Positions 8,846 to 18,271 are shown, counted from the stretch's first letter. The stretch: 64,000 nt of DNA from G963701675 sp963701675 (GCA_963701675.1 OY969623.1:1-64000), one strand, 5' to 3'. Numbers and translations are program-made. The notes: generated from the sequence alone by a model not told the origin.

Positions 8846-11338
8846 TCATTTTTTTTCTCGCTTGCACGTCATTAAGAAGGCGGCATTGTCAATGGTGGAC
8901 GCCAGCTCTGTCGGCCGCTTCCCGTCGGGCTCCACGAAACAGATCGTCAGCATCTCCCCCTCCAGCTTGTAGAGCCCCGGGAGTGTTTTACCCTTGTGGC
9001 GGCCTGACATACTTTTGAGGTCGATCGTCTTGGGTTTTTTCGCCGGATCGACCGTGAACGTCCCGCTCATGACGGTCGTGTCGCCATGGGAGGAGGTGAA
9101 GTCGCTGCCGGAGAGGACGAGCTGCATGCCCTTAATCTGGTCCTCCGGGATTTTCTCCCCGTAATCCTCCGCCGCGATCGCAATCCACGTCCCAGCCAAC
9201 TTCTCCAGGTCCTTCGAGGTGTCGCCCTCGGCACGAGCTTTGTCCGTAACCGTACGCCTCTCCAGGAACGATAGGATCCGATTGGTGACATCGACAGCGT
9301 TTTGAGTGGCCCACTCGGAGGGCACGTGCCCTTCGTCGTTGTAGACCGCAAGCTGAGCGATTCGGCCCAGGCGGCGAAGCGCGTTGAACATCTTCTCCGC
9401 CTCCTGCACCGGACAGGTATCATCATCCCGGCCGTGGACGATCAGCATCGGCGTTCGAATGCGGTCAGCTAAGAAGTAAGGCGAGTTGTCGATGTATCGC
9501 TTCGGATCATCCCAGAGCGGCTTGCCCATCGGACCCTGTCCCTTTTCGGACCAGTAGGCATTGAAGTCGCCATCGCCGGCTTGACCCATCCAAGCATATG
9601 TCCCGGCCAGGTCGTATACACCGGACACGGCAATTGCGGCGGAGAACAAGTTCGTTTGCGTGATCAGGGCTGCCGTGCAGTATCCGCCGTAGGACTGTCC
9701 ACTTACCGCCAGGCGTTTTAGATCGACGTAACCGAGTTCCGCCGCGCGGTAAATCTGAGGAAGAACGGCTTCGCGCAGCTCGGCAATCGGCTGGCCAGCC
9801 TGGCCATCGGGTGTCAGCGGCGTATCGACGAGGAGCACGGCATAGCCTCGTGTTGTGAATAACTGGGCGGGAAACGAAGCGACATCACCGCCACCATACC
9901 GCATGGTAAGGTCCGATATGTTGGCGCCGCCGTAGAGCGTTACAATCGCCGGAAGACGGTCGCCTCGTTTCGCCCCCGGCGGCAACAATACGCCCGTGCG
10001 CACGGTTCGCTGCGCACCGTCAGGTCCACCCATGGTGGTTTCGAACGATTCGGCGGCGTCGATCGTGATTCCCTTAAGTCGGGGCTCCACCTCTGTGAGA
10101 CGCGGCCCTAGTTCTCCGGACAACTCGATTCGCACCAGGTTTTCCGATGTCTGCAAGTCCTCATACCCTGCCACCAGAAACTGATGGTCCGAGGGACCAC
10201 CGTGCGTATCTAGTCGCCCGGCGAAAGTTTGGATGGGTTCGAGTTTTCCGCCGGTGAGCGCGGCGCGAAGGAGTACGGTGCCTTTTCCCGGCGCCAACGC
10301 TAACACCGTGATCCGGTCCGGCTGCGGCTGCCAGAGTCGGCCCAGACTGTTGGTCACGACACGCCGAACTTTGAGGTTTTCCGGCACCGAGATAGTGACC
10401 GGTGGCGCATCCATGGGAACCAGCGCCAATGTTCCGATGTGTGGATTCTCCACGGTGGACGTCGCGGCGGGAGTCGCTACGACAATGGCGCTGCCTTCCC
10501 GCGTCCAGGCAAGCACGCCGCCATAGAGCTTTTCGATATCTTCGGCCAGCCGCCGCGCTTCCGATTTGTCTACGCGGCAATCCAGTGCGTAAAGTTTCTG
10601 TTCCTTGATATAAACCAATTGATCTTCGGTTGGATGCCAACGATAGCCGACCCCGCTCCAGTAGTCCTCGTAGTCTTCAGAGTCCTCGCTCAGACCAACG
10701 TCGGGCTCGGTAAACATGGAGCCGCCGTCCGCTAGTCGGACCACCACCAGGCCGCGCCGAAGATCACCGACGCCATCCACGCCTGGTTTTAGCACCGACA
10801 AGTACGACAGGTACTTACCCGTGGGGGATAGTCGAGCTTGGGCCGGCGCCGGAGACCGATCTGCGCCGATGAGCACTCGCGTCTTGCCGTCAGCCAATGA
10901 AACCTCAACGATGTCCGCCCCGGTATCGAAAATGGAATCGTCCGTCGGTTTCACAATGGGCACGTCTTTCGCTGCATCGCCGGAACTCAGCACTAGCATG
11001 CGACTGCCATTTGACTTCACTTTTTTGTCTTCCGACTGATCTGACAATGACTCTTTGGCTGGCATTGCAGGCACTATGACGAATTTGTTGTCCGGTGACC
11101 AAACCGGGGGCATGTGGGTGCGGGCCTTGATACGGGTATCGGCGAGCGGGCGGCACTTATCGTCCGCGACCGAGTAAACCCAAAGGCGAACGCCGTCGTG
11201 TTTGTCGCAGTAGAACGCCAGATGTTTCCCATCCGCCGACCAGCGTGGCTTGAAGGAGAGCGCCCCCTCCGGTCCGATAGGGCGTGCGCTGTTCGCCTTG
11301 CCGCATTCCGTGATGAATAGTCGCCTGCCGATTGCCAT
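8846..11338 (-). CDS. Prolyl oligopeptidase (S9) family protein with C-terminal TIGR03067 domain
   Basis: 830 aa from the ATG at 11338. The N-terminal two-fifths is a WD40-like/beta-propeller (PRWSADGKHLAFYCD, PVWSPDNKFVIVP). The peptidase domain has the nucleophile GQSYGGY (near residue 550), the acid in HGRDDDTCPVQEA and the histidine in NDEGHVPSEW. From about residue 705 a TIGR03067 domain follows (LEKLAGTWIAIAAEDYGEK, then TIDLKSMSGRHKGKTLPGLY). TIGR03067 is a planctomycete-enriched domain, and its fusion to an S9 peptidase is unusual. Upstream, the same frame continues through a TGA to a signal peptide (separate entry), so the native protein was probably exported. Confidence 0.85.
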   Translation of the reverse strand: MAIGRRLFITECGKANSARPIGPEGALSFKPRWSADGKHLAFYCDKHDGVRLWVYSVADDKCRPLADTRIKARTHMPPVWSPDNKFVIVPAMPAKESLSDQSEDKKVKSNGSRMLVLSSGDAAKDVPIVKPTDDSIFDTGADIVEVSLADGKTRVLIGADRSPAPAQARLSPTGKYLSYLSVLKPGVDGVGDLRRGLVVVRLADGGSMFTEPDVGLSEDSEDYEDYWSGVGYRWHPTEDQLVYIKEQKLYALDCRVDKSEARRLAEDIEKLYGGVLAWTREGSAIVVATPAATSTVENPHIGTLALVPMDAPPVTISVPENLKVRRVVTNSLGRLWQPQPDRITVLALAPGKGTVLLRAALTGGKLEPIQTFAGRLDTHGGPSDHQFLVAGYEDLQTSENLVRIELSGELGPRLTEVEPRLKGITIDAAESFETTMGGPDGAQRTVRTGVLLPPGAKRGDRLPAIVTLYGGANISDLTMRYGGGDVASFPAQLFTTRGYAVLLVDTPLTPDGQAGQPIAELREAVLPQIYRAAELGYVDLKRLAVSGQSYGGYCTAALITQTNLFSAAIAVSGVYDLAGTYAWMGQAGDGDFNAYWSEKGQGPMGKPLWDDPKRYIDNSPYFLADRIRTPMLIVHGRDDDTCPVQEAEKMFNALRRLGRIAQLAVYNDEGHVPSEWATQNAVDVTNRILSFLERRTVTDKARAEGDTSKDLEKLAGTWIAIAAEDYGEKIPEDQIKGMQLVLSGSDFTSSHGDTTVMSGTFTVDPAKKPKTIDLKSMSGRHKGKTLPGLYKLEGEMLTICFVEPDGKRPTELASTIDNAAFLMTCKREKK

Positions 11339-11380
11339 GGTCGGGGCGCCGTTGGGCAGGGTTCGCGTCCCATCCGGAAT

Positions 11381-11545
11381 TCATGTCGGCGAGACAACCA
11401 CATGGGCCACCCATTTCCCGTCGGGGCTAACCTGAGGAAGGTAATAGACGGAAAGTTGCCTCGTGGTGAAAGCGAGCTCGGCCGGGAAAGGCTTCCCCGT
11501 GTCGCCGCCCATGAAAAGAAAGGAGAACAGTAAGTAGTAAGTCAT
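11381..11545 (-). other. Detached N-terminal signal-peptide segment of the S9 peptidase
   Basis: From the ATG at 11545, 54 codons encode MTYYLLFSFLFMGG, a signal-peptide-like start, then QVSPDGKWVAHVVV, a typical S9 propeller beginning. A TGA (11381-11383) in the same frame precedes IPDGTRTLPNGAPTMAIG and the rest of the enzyme. No frameshift is involved. No convincing SECIS hairpin follows: the best candidates are a 3-bp stem too close to the TGA and a 4-bp stem lacking a 5' loop G. This favours a nonsense change (e.g. CGA to TGA), which would leave a leaderless product starting at 11338. Confidence 0.55.
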
Positions 11546-11767
11546 GTTGGTCTCAGAAATTAGCCTTGGTCTTTAGTCACTGCGATGATCGCGACACTCC
11601 GACGAGAAACACGTCGTGGCTTATTCAACTTATGATCACACCGGCTGACAAGAATGCGCTTACATGATGGCGCCTTGTGGTGTATGAAGTCTGGTGACGG
11701 TCCTTCAATGTCGGGCTTCTGTCGAACGCGGGTATTCACCCATAGATTATGAAACGTCGGCTTATGG

Positions 11768-12712
11768 TTGCAACATCGCGCCTACGACTCAGCATCCGTG
11801 CCACAAGAAACACCAATACGGCCAACTCAACACTGGCGCTGCCTCTTCCGAAGTAGCGACCTCGTGATTGGCAGTTATTGCTGCCGGCCGCATTGTTCGT
11901 CCACAGGGCCGGAAGAGTATTCCCAGTCCGATGACATTGTGCTGCCTCGCTCCGGCTTGTTCGTCAAACATGTTCGGGGCAAAACCGTTGTTGCCGACGC
12001 GAATCAGGTGGTGTTCTTCAACCGGGGCGAATCGTATCGTGTCAGTCATCCGCTGACCGGCGGCGATGACTGCACCACGTTCACGCTCTCGCGCGCTTTG
12101 CTGCGAGATCTCCTGCGCCGATACGATCCGGATGCCGCGGATCGATCGACGAACCCGTTTTCCGTTAGCCACGGACCGAGCGAGAAGCGTGCCTTTTTCC
12201 TGCACAGTGCGCTGTTGCGGGCTTTGATTCATGAGCGTGTCAGCACTTTGGCAGTTGAAGAAAACGTCCTTGGGTTGCTTGACACACTTCTGCCGACCGC
12301 GCTACGAGAACGACGCCGACCGGGGGACGCCGAGCGTCCCGCGACGCTCCGAGCCCACCGAGACATCGTGCACGCGGTCCTATTGGCCGTGGCGGAACGA
12401 TGCGGTCCTCGCCTTTGCCTGGGTGATCTATCCAGGCTCGGGCATTGTTCTCCATATCATCTCGCTCGGCTCTTCAAGCGAACGACGGGCGTTTCGATCC
12501 ACCGCTATCGGACTCAATTGCGCCTCCGCAGGGCTCTCGGGGCGCTGATTGACGGAGAACGGGACCTTACCGCGTTGGCGTTATCCCTGGGCTTCTTCGA
12601 CCACAGTCATTTCAGCAACGCCTTCCAGCGTGCATTCGGAATGGCCCCGTCCCAGTTTCGACACTTGCATCCGCGCCGGCTCAAGGAAATGAGCAAGAAC
12701 TTACAAGTCTAG
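11768..12712 (+). CDS. AraC family transcriptional regulator
   Basis: 314 aa. An N-terminal cupin-like sensory half (FNRGESYRVSHPLTGGDDC) is followed by a C-terminal AraC-type double helix-turn-helix: LGDLSRLGHCSPYHLARLFK, then the second helix pair and the family signature LGFFDHSHFSNAFQRAFG. It binds DNA and senses an unknown ligand. The start is uncertain: TTG at 11768 or an in-frame GTG near 11799. It is divergent from the S9 peptidase gene across a 222-bp interval that could hold its operators. Confidence 0.85.
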   Translation: MQHRAYDSASVPQETPIRPTQHWRCLFRSSDLVIGSYCCRPHCSSTGPEEYSQSDDIVLPRSGLFVKHVRGKTVVADANQVVFFNRGESYRVSHPLTGGDDCTTFTLSRALLRDLLRRYDPDAADRSTNPFSVSHGPSEKRAFFLHSALLRALIHERVSTLAVEENVLGLLDTLLPTALRERRRPGDAERPATLRAHRDIVHAVLLAVAERCGPRLCLGDLSRLGHCSPYHLARLFKRTTGVSIHRYRTQLRLRRALGALIDGERDLTALALSLGFFDHSHFSNAFQRAFGMAPSQFRHLHPRRLKEMSKNLQV

Positions 12713-12798
12713 CCGCCGGTACGCTTGTACCATTTCAGGCAGCGTGCGGCTTCAGCGTTGCAGCCGTGCAATTTCAAACTTCTCAATGGGAGTCCAGC

Positions 12799-12948
12799 AT
12801 GAGCCAGTGCCCCGTTTGCAAGTGGGAAATCAAGGATGACGGATTAGCCGTCAGGATCGACGGCAAGGACATCATGGTGTGCTGCCAGGAGTGTGCTGAC
12901 AAGCTACGGAAAGACCCAAAGATCGTGTCAACACACAAAGGCGAGTAG
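12799..12948 (+). CDS. Small zinc-binding (TRASH/YHS-like) protein
   Basis: 49 aa starting MSQCPVCKWEI at 12799. Two cysteine pairs, CPVC and CCQEC, with an intervening VRIDGKDIMV strand, give a single treble-clef-like metal site, as in TRASH/YHS metal-sensing or chaperone knuckles. It is cytoplasmic. It lies between an AraC regulator and a SnoaL-like gene, with a 23-bp gap to the latter. Confidence 0.6.
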   Translation: MSQCPVCKWEIKDDGLAVRIDGKDIMVCCQECADKLRKDPKIVSTHKGE

Positions 12949-12971
12949 GCGTCCTAAGAGGAAACCAAGCA

Positions 12972-13367
12972 ATGGAAACGAAAACTGTGGAACGTGAAGT
13001 GTGGCAAGTGGTGCGGGATTTTAATCGGGCTTTTGCCCAGAACGACGTGGAACGCTACTTCACGTTCATTTCAGAAGACATCGCTGTGTTGACGCCCACC
13101 AACCCTTATCGGGTCGAAGGCCTCGCCGACGACCGTGAAGAATTCGAGTTCAGCTTGCGCGCCGGGACGACGGCGATCGGATATTTTCAGGAGATGCAAC
13201 CCAAGGTTCAGGTTTACGGCGATGTAGCCGTGGTCACGTATTTCTCACGTGGCAGCTACGGACAAGGTGATCGTGCGAAGGTCGCGTATTTGAAGGAGAC
13301 GGATGTCCTGGTTAGGCGGGACGGAATATGGAAGATCGTACATATTCATGTTTCGGCGACGAGCTGA
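12972..13367 (+). CDS. SnoaL/NTF2-like (DUF4440-type) protein
   Basis: 131 aa with a cone-like alpha+beta NTF2 fold: helices first (VWQVVRDFNRAFAQNDVERY), then FISEDIAVLTPTNPYRVEG, VQVYGDVAVVTYFSRG, and the final strand RDGIWKIVHIHVSA. This is the standard order of ketosteroid-isomerase-like DUF4440/SnoaL-3 proteins, in which the pocket binds or turns over small ligands. No catalytic aspartate can be assigned safely. Its 3' end overlaps the convergent DUF2071 gene by 22 bp. Confidence 0.75.
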   Translation: METKTVEREVWQVVRDFNRAFAQNDVERYFTFISEDIAVLTPTNPYRVEGLADDREEFEFSLRAGTTAIGYFQEMQPKVQVYGDVAVVTYFSRGSYGQGDRAKVAYLKETDVLVRRDGIWKIVHIHVSATS

Positions 13368-14182
13368 GGTGTTGAGTTTCCGCTTAGGGTACCACCTCGG
13401 TGACGTACACTCTCCCAAGCTGCGTTGCGGGAAGCGGTTAAGAGATCCGACTTGCCATGCCATTCGTGCTCAATGCCGCGCATCAGCAGAGCGGAATCGA
13501 ACTTGATCGCGCCTTTCGGAAACAGCGACTCATCCTCGAAGAAACTGGAGCGCACCTCCTTCACGTCGAGCGGTTGGACTTGCCAGTTGATGCAGCGCAG
13601 TTCCAGACCTTGGAAGCGCGCCGGATCAGAAGTCGGTGAGTATCCAAGCGAGCCTCTCTGAAAGAATGTGGAAGCCTCTTCAAGCGAGCGGAACACGGAC
13701 GATTCTGGCAACTTGTCCGACCCCCGTGCTCGCACGGACATGCTGGTCACGCCGTCGTCGCTGTGAAGCGCGACAAAATAGCGGTCCGACGATTCCTGAA
13801 CGGTGAACTTGGCCTTGTGGTGAGTGCCTGGGAAAAGCCGGCCTCCCGCCAACGAGCTGAGCCTGGAGTTGGTGTCCCGTCGCCGGACGTAGACACCTTC
13901 CCGAACCGTGCCGTTGTCGTCCCACTCGACGGCCGTTCGATGCGCAGCATTCTCGGACGAGATGCCGAGCCAGGATGGCAATGGGGTTGGCCGGACTTTC
14001 TTGAGGCGGATCAAGCAAATCCCCACCATGCCGACGCCGTGAGTGATCTTAGGCCGGAAGGGGGCCGGTAGGAGCGGCGCCAGAATGCTCGGGTCAACGT
14101 GATAGTTGACCAGAATGCGCCGATCAATGACGCCGCGAATGACCGGTATCTTCGTGCCACACCTCCTAGAGGGCAAAAACAA
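13346..14182 (-). CDS. DUF2071 (YqjF-like) family protein
   Basis: About 270 aa. The N-terminal KIPVIRGVIDRRILVNYHVD, LLPAPFRPKITHGVGMVGICLIRL and SSENAAHRTAVEWDD are typical of DUF2071, an acetoacetate-decarboxylase-like beta fold of unknown activity. The first available in-frame start is TTG at 14182, but a strong AGGAGG (14162-14167) sits 6 nt before an in-frame ACG at 14155 (ACG AAG ATA CCG), where homologues would begin MKIP. The real start may be this non-canonical ACG, or an ATG changed to ACG. Confidence 0.7.
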   Translation of the reverse strand: MFLPSRRCGTKIPVIRGVIDRRILVNYHVDPSILAPLLPAPFRPKITHGVGMVGICLIRLKKVRPTPLPSWLGISSENAAHRTAVEWDDNGTVREGVYVRRRDTNSRLSSLAGGRLFPGTHHKAKFTVQESSDRYFVALHSDDGVTSMSVRARGSDKLPESSVFRSLEEASTFFQRGSLGYSPTSDPARFQGLELRCINWQVQPLDVKEVRSSFFEDESLFPKGAIKFDSALLMRGIEHEWHGKSDLLTASRNAAWESVRHRGGTLSGNSTPQLVAET

Positions 14183-14554
14183 AAGAGAGCGGACTGTCCT
14201 GAACGGATCACCGCAATCTTCCCGGTGAGCATAACAGCGATAGCCAGTTCTTTTTCACCAATGTAATCCTCCTGCAACCATTGCAGGATTCTCGTCGTTG
14301 CCCCCTCAAGTGCCGCGACGGCATAGCGCATTACGCCATGCGGTCGGAAAAAGCGTTCGGCGTGCCGGTACGAATTCGGGTGGTGGCTCAATACTGTGTT
14401 GATTTGTTAGATTTCTTTTCGGCTCGCCTTTCCGTCACCCAGTTATTGAGCAAAACGATGCCCAAGAGAATCGTTAATCTTGTCCTGGCTTTCATCTCGT
14501 GTGCCGAATTCGAGTTCGTTTCTTGAGCCTCCGCATACGCGCTGGTTTCAGGCA
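14183..14554. other. 372-bp interval with no confident gene
   Basis: Both strands hold short open stretches only. On the minus strand a 35-codon frame from about 14495 (MKARTRLTILLGIVLLNNW) looks like a signal or anchor peptide but stops at a TGA with nothing recognisable after it. Another minus frame (FFRPHGVMRYAVAALEGAT) is open but unlike known families. It may be remnant coding sequence. No RNA gene, terminator or repeat is recognised. Confidence 0.4.
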
Positions 14555-15847
14555 CTACCTTCGTCGATACAGCCAGACGAATGCCTCACGACGGGGACTC
14601 GGTCGCAGCTCGTTCAGTCGGACGTTAGCGGCTTTCAGGTCTGTGGAAATCTTCTTGAACTGCTCTGTCTTCGCCACCTGCTGGTAGCGTTTCTTACGCT
14701 CCGCCTGGTCTTCCTTCGCTTGTTCATCCACCTCCTGGTAGAGTTTTTGCTGGTCCTGCCTGAGCGTTCGAATCCGCTTTACCAAAGCGTCCGCTTCCTT
14801 GTTCTCCTCGGGAGTAAGTTCTTTGCGTTCGGGTTTCCAGGACGAATAACCGCCGACCAGCAGGTCGAGATCGCCGTCACCGTCGTAATCGACGGCATCG
14901 ACATAGCAGCCTTCAGTAGGCCGGGTCAGTTCCGATGCCGCTATCTCTCTGCGATTCTCCTTGGCTGCGGGTACTAAAACCTCCGGCGCGCCAAAAGCGG
15001 GCTGACCTGGCTTGCCTTTGTTTAAGTAGACATAAACACCGCCGCCGAAACTGCCGCACACAAGATCGAAGTTCCCGTCGGCATTCCAGTCCACCAGCCG
15101 TGGCGCCGTCAAACCGCCCGGCACCATGAGGTCTTTACCGTCGGCCATGAGACGTTCATTGGTAGTAACGAACTTCGGCTGGCTGGGCGATCCGTCATTG
15201 CGGCGCAAGTAGAGGCCCCCCTCCTTGGCGCCCAAGAGCAAATCGAGATCGCCGTCGTTGTCCCAATCCACGGCGACGACAGAAATGCAGTGATCCTTCG
15301 GGTGCTGCTTTCCGTCGGGGCTACGGTCGGCGTTGTCCCATTTTTCCGCCGTGCGATTCCAGAAAGCGGACAGCAGAATCGTGTTCCCCTCAACATCCAG
15401 GATGCGCTGCGGCTCCTGGTAACCCGTCTTGGAGCCGGGCACAAAAAACGCTACCCCTTCAAACGTTCCCATAACCAGGTCCTGGTGGCCGTCGGCATTG
15501 AAGTCCACTAACTGTGGACACATGCCGATGCATCACCAATTGGGCACGACGAGGTCCTTGCCCTGTGCTTGGAGGTTCGCCCCTTTGCCCCACGTGAGAT
15601 CGCCGCGTTGACCGTTGGGCTTATAGACGCGGAGCTTGCCCCACAGGTCGCCGACGACGAGTTCCGCTTGCTTGTCCCCGTCGATGTCCAACAACACGGG
15701 GCTGGGATACAGAAGATCCTCGGTCTCGTTGAGCGGCGATGCTTCGGACATGAGTCGGACCGGCGGATCGAACAGCCCCTTGGGCTCCTCCGCCGGAATC
15801 GCCGCAGCCAGAGTGCCAGCCAAGGCGAGTGTGAGGAAGATTCTCAT
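14555..15847 (-). CDS. Secreted FG-GAP/VCBS repeat protein, candidate selenoprotein
   Basis: 431 codons from the ATG at 15847, chosen for the AAAGG 9 nt upstream and the signal peptide MRIFLTLALAGTLAAAIPA. An in-frame TGA (codon 105, 15535-15533) separates KDLVVPNW from CIGMCPQLVDFNADG; both sides belong to one FG-GAP propeller (SPVLLDIDGDKQAELVVGD before it; VAVDWDNDGDLDLLLGAKEG after it). DxDxDG loops should bind calcium. The C-terminus is a charged coiled coil (about residues 355-420). The TGA is directly followed by TGC, so readthrough would make a UC pair. A perfect hairpin follows at SECIS distance. The alternative is a nonsense mutation. Confidence 0.7.
15494..15535 (-). promoter_or_regulatory. 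Candidate bacterial SECIS element at an in-frame TGA
   Basis: On the minus strand, TGA (15535-15533) is followed by GTCCAC (15519-15514), loop AGTTA (15513-15509) and GTGGAC (15508-15503), a perfect 6-bp stem. It is extended by an outer GGCAT/ATGCC pairing (15526-15522 with 15498-15494) across small internal loops. The loop begins 20 nt after the TGA and its second base is G followed by T, as in typical bacterial SECIS loops. Confidence 0.5.
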
Positions 15848-16066
15848 GTGCATGCACCTTTCTGTTGAGGTTCCCCGTATATGAGATGCATTCAAGATTC
15901 AACGATTCCGGAGAAGTAAACACTTCCCGTTCAGGGTCTGGTCTATTGACTTTCGAGGTTGTAGGAAAGTTCGCCAAGGCGAGGATCGAGCCCAGCTATG
16001 TGGGGACTAATTCGGGTTAACCCATTCGGGCTCCTCGAACATCGTTACGTACGATGGTTCCTTCTG

Positions 16067-17612
16067 TTAAAGCCCGGCGATCGCTTCCTTCGCGCGCTGA
16101 ATGGCACGCGATTCCGGCGCCGTCGGAGCCGGGATGTGGAGCATCGATGCCGCGAGCATGTGCGGCAGCCACGGTGGCGAAACGATGGGGATGTCTTCGA
16201 ACGCGGCCGCGGGATACTTGTAATCATGCGGGTCGGTTGCCCGGGTGAACACCAGACGGCGGGCCGCGGAGAAGAGCGCGGGGTGATTCGCGTGGAGCGT
16301 GGCGTAGCCGAACGCGCCGCGGGCAGCCGCGTTTCGATCGCCCGACATCATGTTCACGATGTTCTCGGCCGCGGCCACCGGATCATCGGGAGTTTTGTTT
16401 TCCGTCAACGCGAGTTCGAGGATATTCTCACCGGGGGCGGGGTTGGGCTTGGCGGCGAGGCCCCCCGTGAAAGCGAAATGCGCCATCCACCCCACCGCTT
16501 GGAGGAGGAGAAACAGACGCGTCTCGGTGGAACTGGCCATGCGGAAGCCATAGTGCAACGCGTTGACGGACGTCACTGCATGCAAGGAACCGAAATCGGG
16601 GCGGCGGAGCATCATCTCGGCGGCAGCAAGGTGAACGACGTCCCAGATCGCGCCGGCCCGGGCCTTCGATTGAGTCAAAAACGCGAGTGCGTCTTGACAG
16701 GCGCACGAAGCGTCGCCAGCACGAAGGGGCGCGAGCAAGGCCGCGGCAAGCGCGGCATCCGCGGCTGAACCGGACGCGGCATGGTCGGCCCAGTCTTTCG
16801 GAATCGAGGCAGTGTGCGCCTTGACCAGTTCATCATTCTTGCGGTGGCATTGATCATCGAAGCGAAGGCCGTTTTCGTACTGCGTGCCGTTGCCGGCGAG
16901 GGCTTGTCCCAGCGCTCGCAGGGCGGGCTCGGCGTGCTGCCAGCCGATGATCTGGAGCGTGCGCCAGGTGTTCGTGACGAAGATGGCCTTGTGGCCGATT
17001 GGCCGGAAATCGCGAGCACCGAGTCGCCAGAGTTCCTCGAAAACCTCCGTCGCGCCGCACGTGCGGGCCATGCCCGCCAGCGCGACTTCCGCGGCATCTC
17101 GATCCCAGCCGTGAACGGCAGCGCGCAAGGCGGCGATGGCGTCCGCGCCCGAGGGCGTGCGCGCGCTCGAGCGCCGCCATCGGCCGCGGCCGACTCGCCT
17201 GCGCGCCCTTAAAGTCGTCGAGCGCCCAGAATAAAGGGAGGAACCGCTCCTGCGCGGGCGATTCCAGGGCGAGCAGGTGCGCGGAATTGATGACGTAGAC
17301 GCAATGGAAGCGGCTGCCGGAGGTACGCGAATCGACGTTGCGGATGCCGGCAAGATAGAGCCCCGCCATGAACTGGCGATAGCCGACGCCGGAGCGAAGC
17401 AGTTCGGCCGCGGCCTCGAAGATCTTTTCGCGCGGCGTAATCTCGATGGTGCGGACGATTGGTTCGATTTCGGCGCTGAGTTTTACAAGATCAGGTCCAA
17501 CCTTGGCTTGCTCGGCGAGCGTGCGTCCAAGCGAACCGATGGCGCCGAGTCCACCAAGGAAACCGACACTTGCCGAGACGTGAAGGAAATCGCGGCGTGT
17601 ATGCCCGTGCAT
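16067..17612 (-). pseudogene. Tat-exported hypothetical protein, frameshifted
   Basis: It starts MHGHTRRDFLHVSASVGFLG at 17612, with an RRDFL twin-arginine signal. Coding runs in one frame to about LFWALDDFKGAQ and continues in another frame from about 17150-17210 (SGADAIAALRAAVHGWDRDA) to 16067. The total is 3n+1, so one extra base (or two missing) explains it. The long helical C-terminal part has conserved-looking NTWRTLQIIGWQHAEPALR and DVVHLAAAEMMLR. This resembles planctomycete Tat-signal hypothetical proteins of about 510 aa; the function is not known. The break lies in GC-rich repetitive sequence. Confidence 0.6.
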
Positions 17613-17830
17613 GATTTTGGCCTCCGCAACGGATTAAGCAGAAGGAATGCACCCTAAGATGAGATTAACGGAACCGCGTTACACATCTCCGACGGTGATG
17701 GCGACACGATGGTGAGGAACGTACAGCCTGGTGCCCCAGAGCTTGTCCAATCCGTGCGCGTCGGCTGCAACGGTTGCACTCAGCATGGACTCACTGGGAT
17801 GGGTTCCGCGGCGATAGGAGTGTTCGGCCG

Positions 17831-18058
17831 CTATCCCTTCGCAGCGACAAGGTCCTCGGCGGACATTCCGATGTCACGAGCTATCTTTCGCAGCAACACC
17901 GGCGAGATGTCCCGCCCCTTATGAAACGGTACCGTAGTACCGCGGCCGTCGGGATGGCGGAACTGCTTGTGAGCCCCACGCTGCCGGACCGCGACAAAGC
18001 CCAGGGCTTCCAGGCGCGATACCACCTCTTGCGGCTTCAACACCGGGAGCTTGGGCAT
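17831..18058 (-). CDS. hicA: HicA family mRNA interferase toxin
   Basis: 75 aa, the usual HicA length, with a dsRNA-binding-like fold: LKPQEVVSRLEALGFVAVRQ, catalytic-histidine region GAHKQFRHPDGR, then TTVPFHKGRDISPVLLRKIA. HicA toxins cleave mRNA and are neutralised by HicB. It starts 3 nt after the stop of the upstream hicB, so the two form one operon in hicB-hicA order, with likely translational coupling. Confidence 0.9.
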   Translation of the reverse strand: MPKLPVLKPQEVVSRLEALGFVAVRQRGAHKQFRHPDGRGTTVPFHKGRDISPVLLRKIARDIGMSAEDLVAAKG

Positions 18059-18061
18059 GTG

Positions 18062-18271
18062 TCAACCCAGCAGCACTTTCTGAGTTCCGATGAACTCAGA
18101 TTCGAGTTGAGGTTCACCGTCCTCCAGCAGCATCCCGATGACCTCGGCCAAGTTTTGATGCAGGTCATCGAGCGTTTCCCCCTGCGAATGAGCGCCCGGG
18201 AAACCTGGAACATAGCCGACAAACAGCCCCGTGTCTGGGCAGCGCTCGATCACGGCTGTATAAGCTCGCAT
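18062..18271 (-). CDS. hicB: HicB family antitoxin
   Basis: 69 aa starting MRAYTAVIERCPDTGLFVGY at 18271; the frame extends upstream but this methionine matches HicB N-termini. The partially degraded RNase H fold is clear: YVPGFPGAHSQGETLDDLHQ, then NLAEVIGMLLEDGEP. There is no C-terminal DNA-binding domain, so autoregulation would need the HicAB complex or be absent. It is paired with the hicA immediately downstream. Confidence 0.88.
   Translation of the reverse strand: MRAYTAVIERCPDTGLFVGYVPGFPGAHSQGETLDDLHQNLAEVIGMLLEDGEPQLESEFIGTQKVLLG

Noticed and set aside
11341..11383. SECIS element for the S9 peptidase TGA
   Set aside because: Only a 3-bp stem (loop too close to the TGA) or a 4-bp stem with a 12-nt loop lacking an early G can be drawn.
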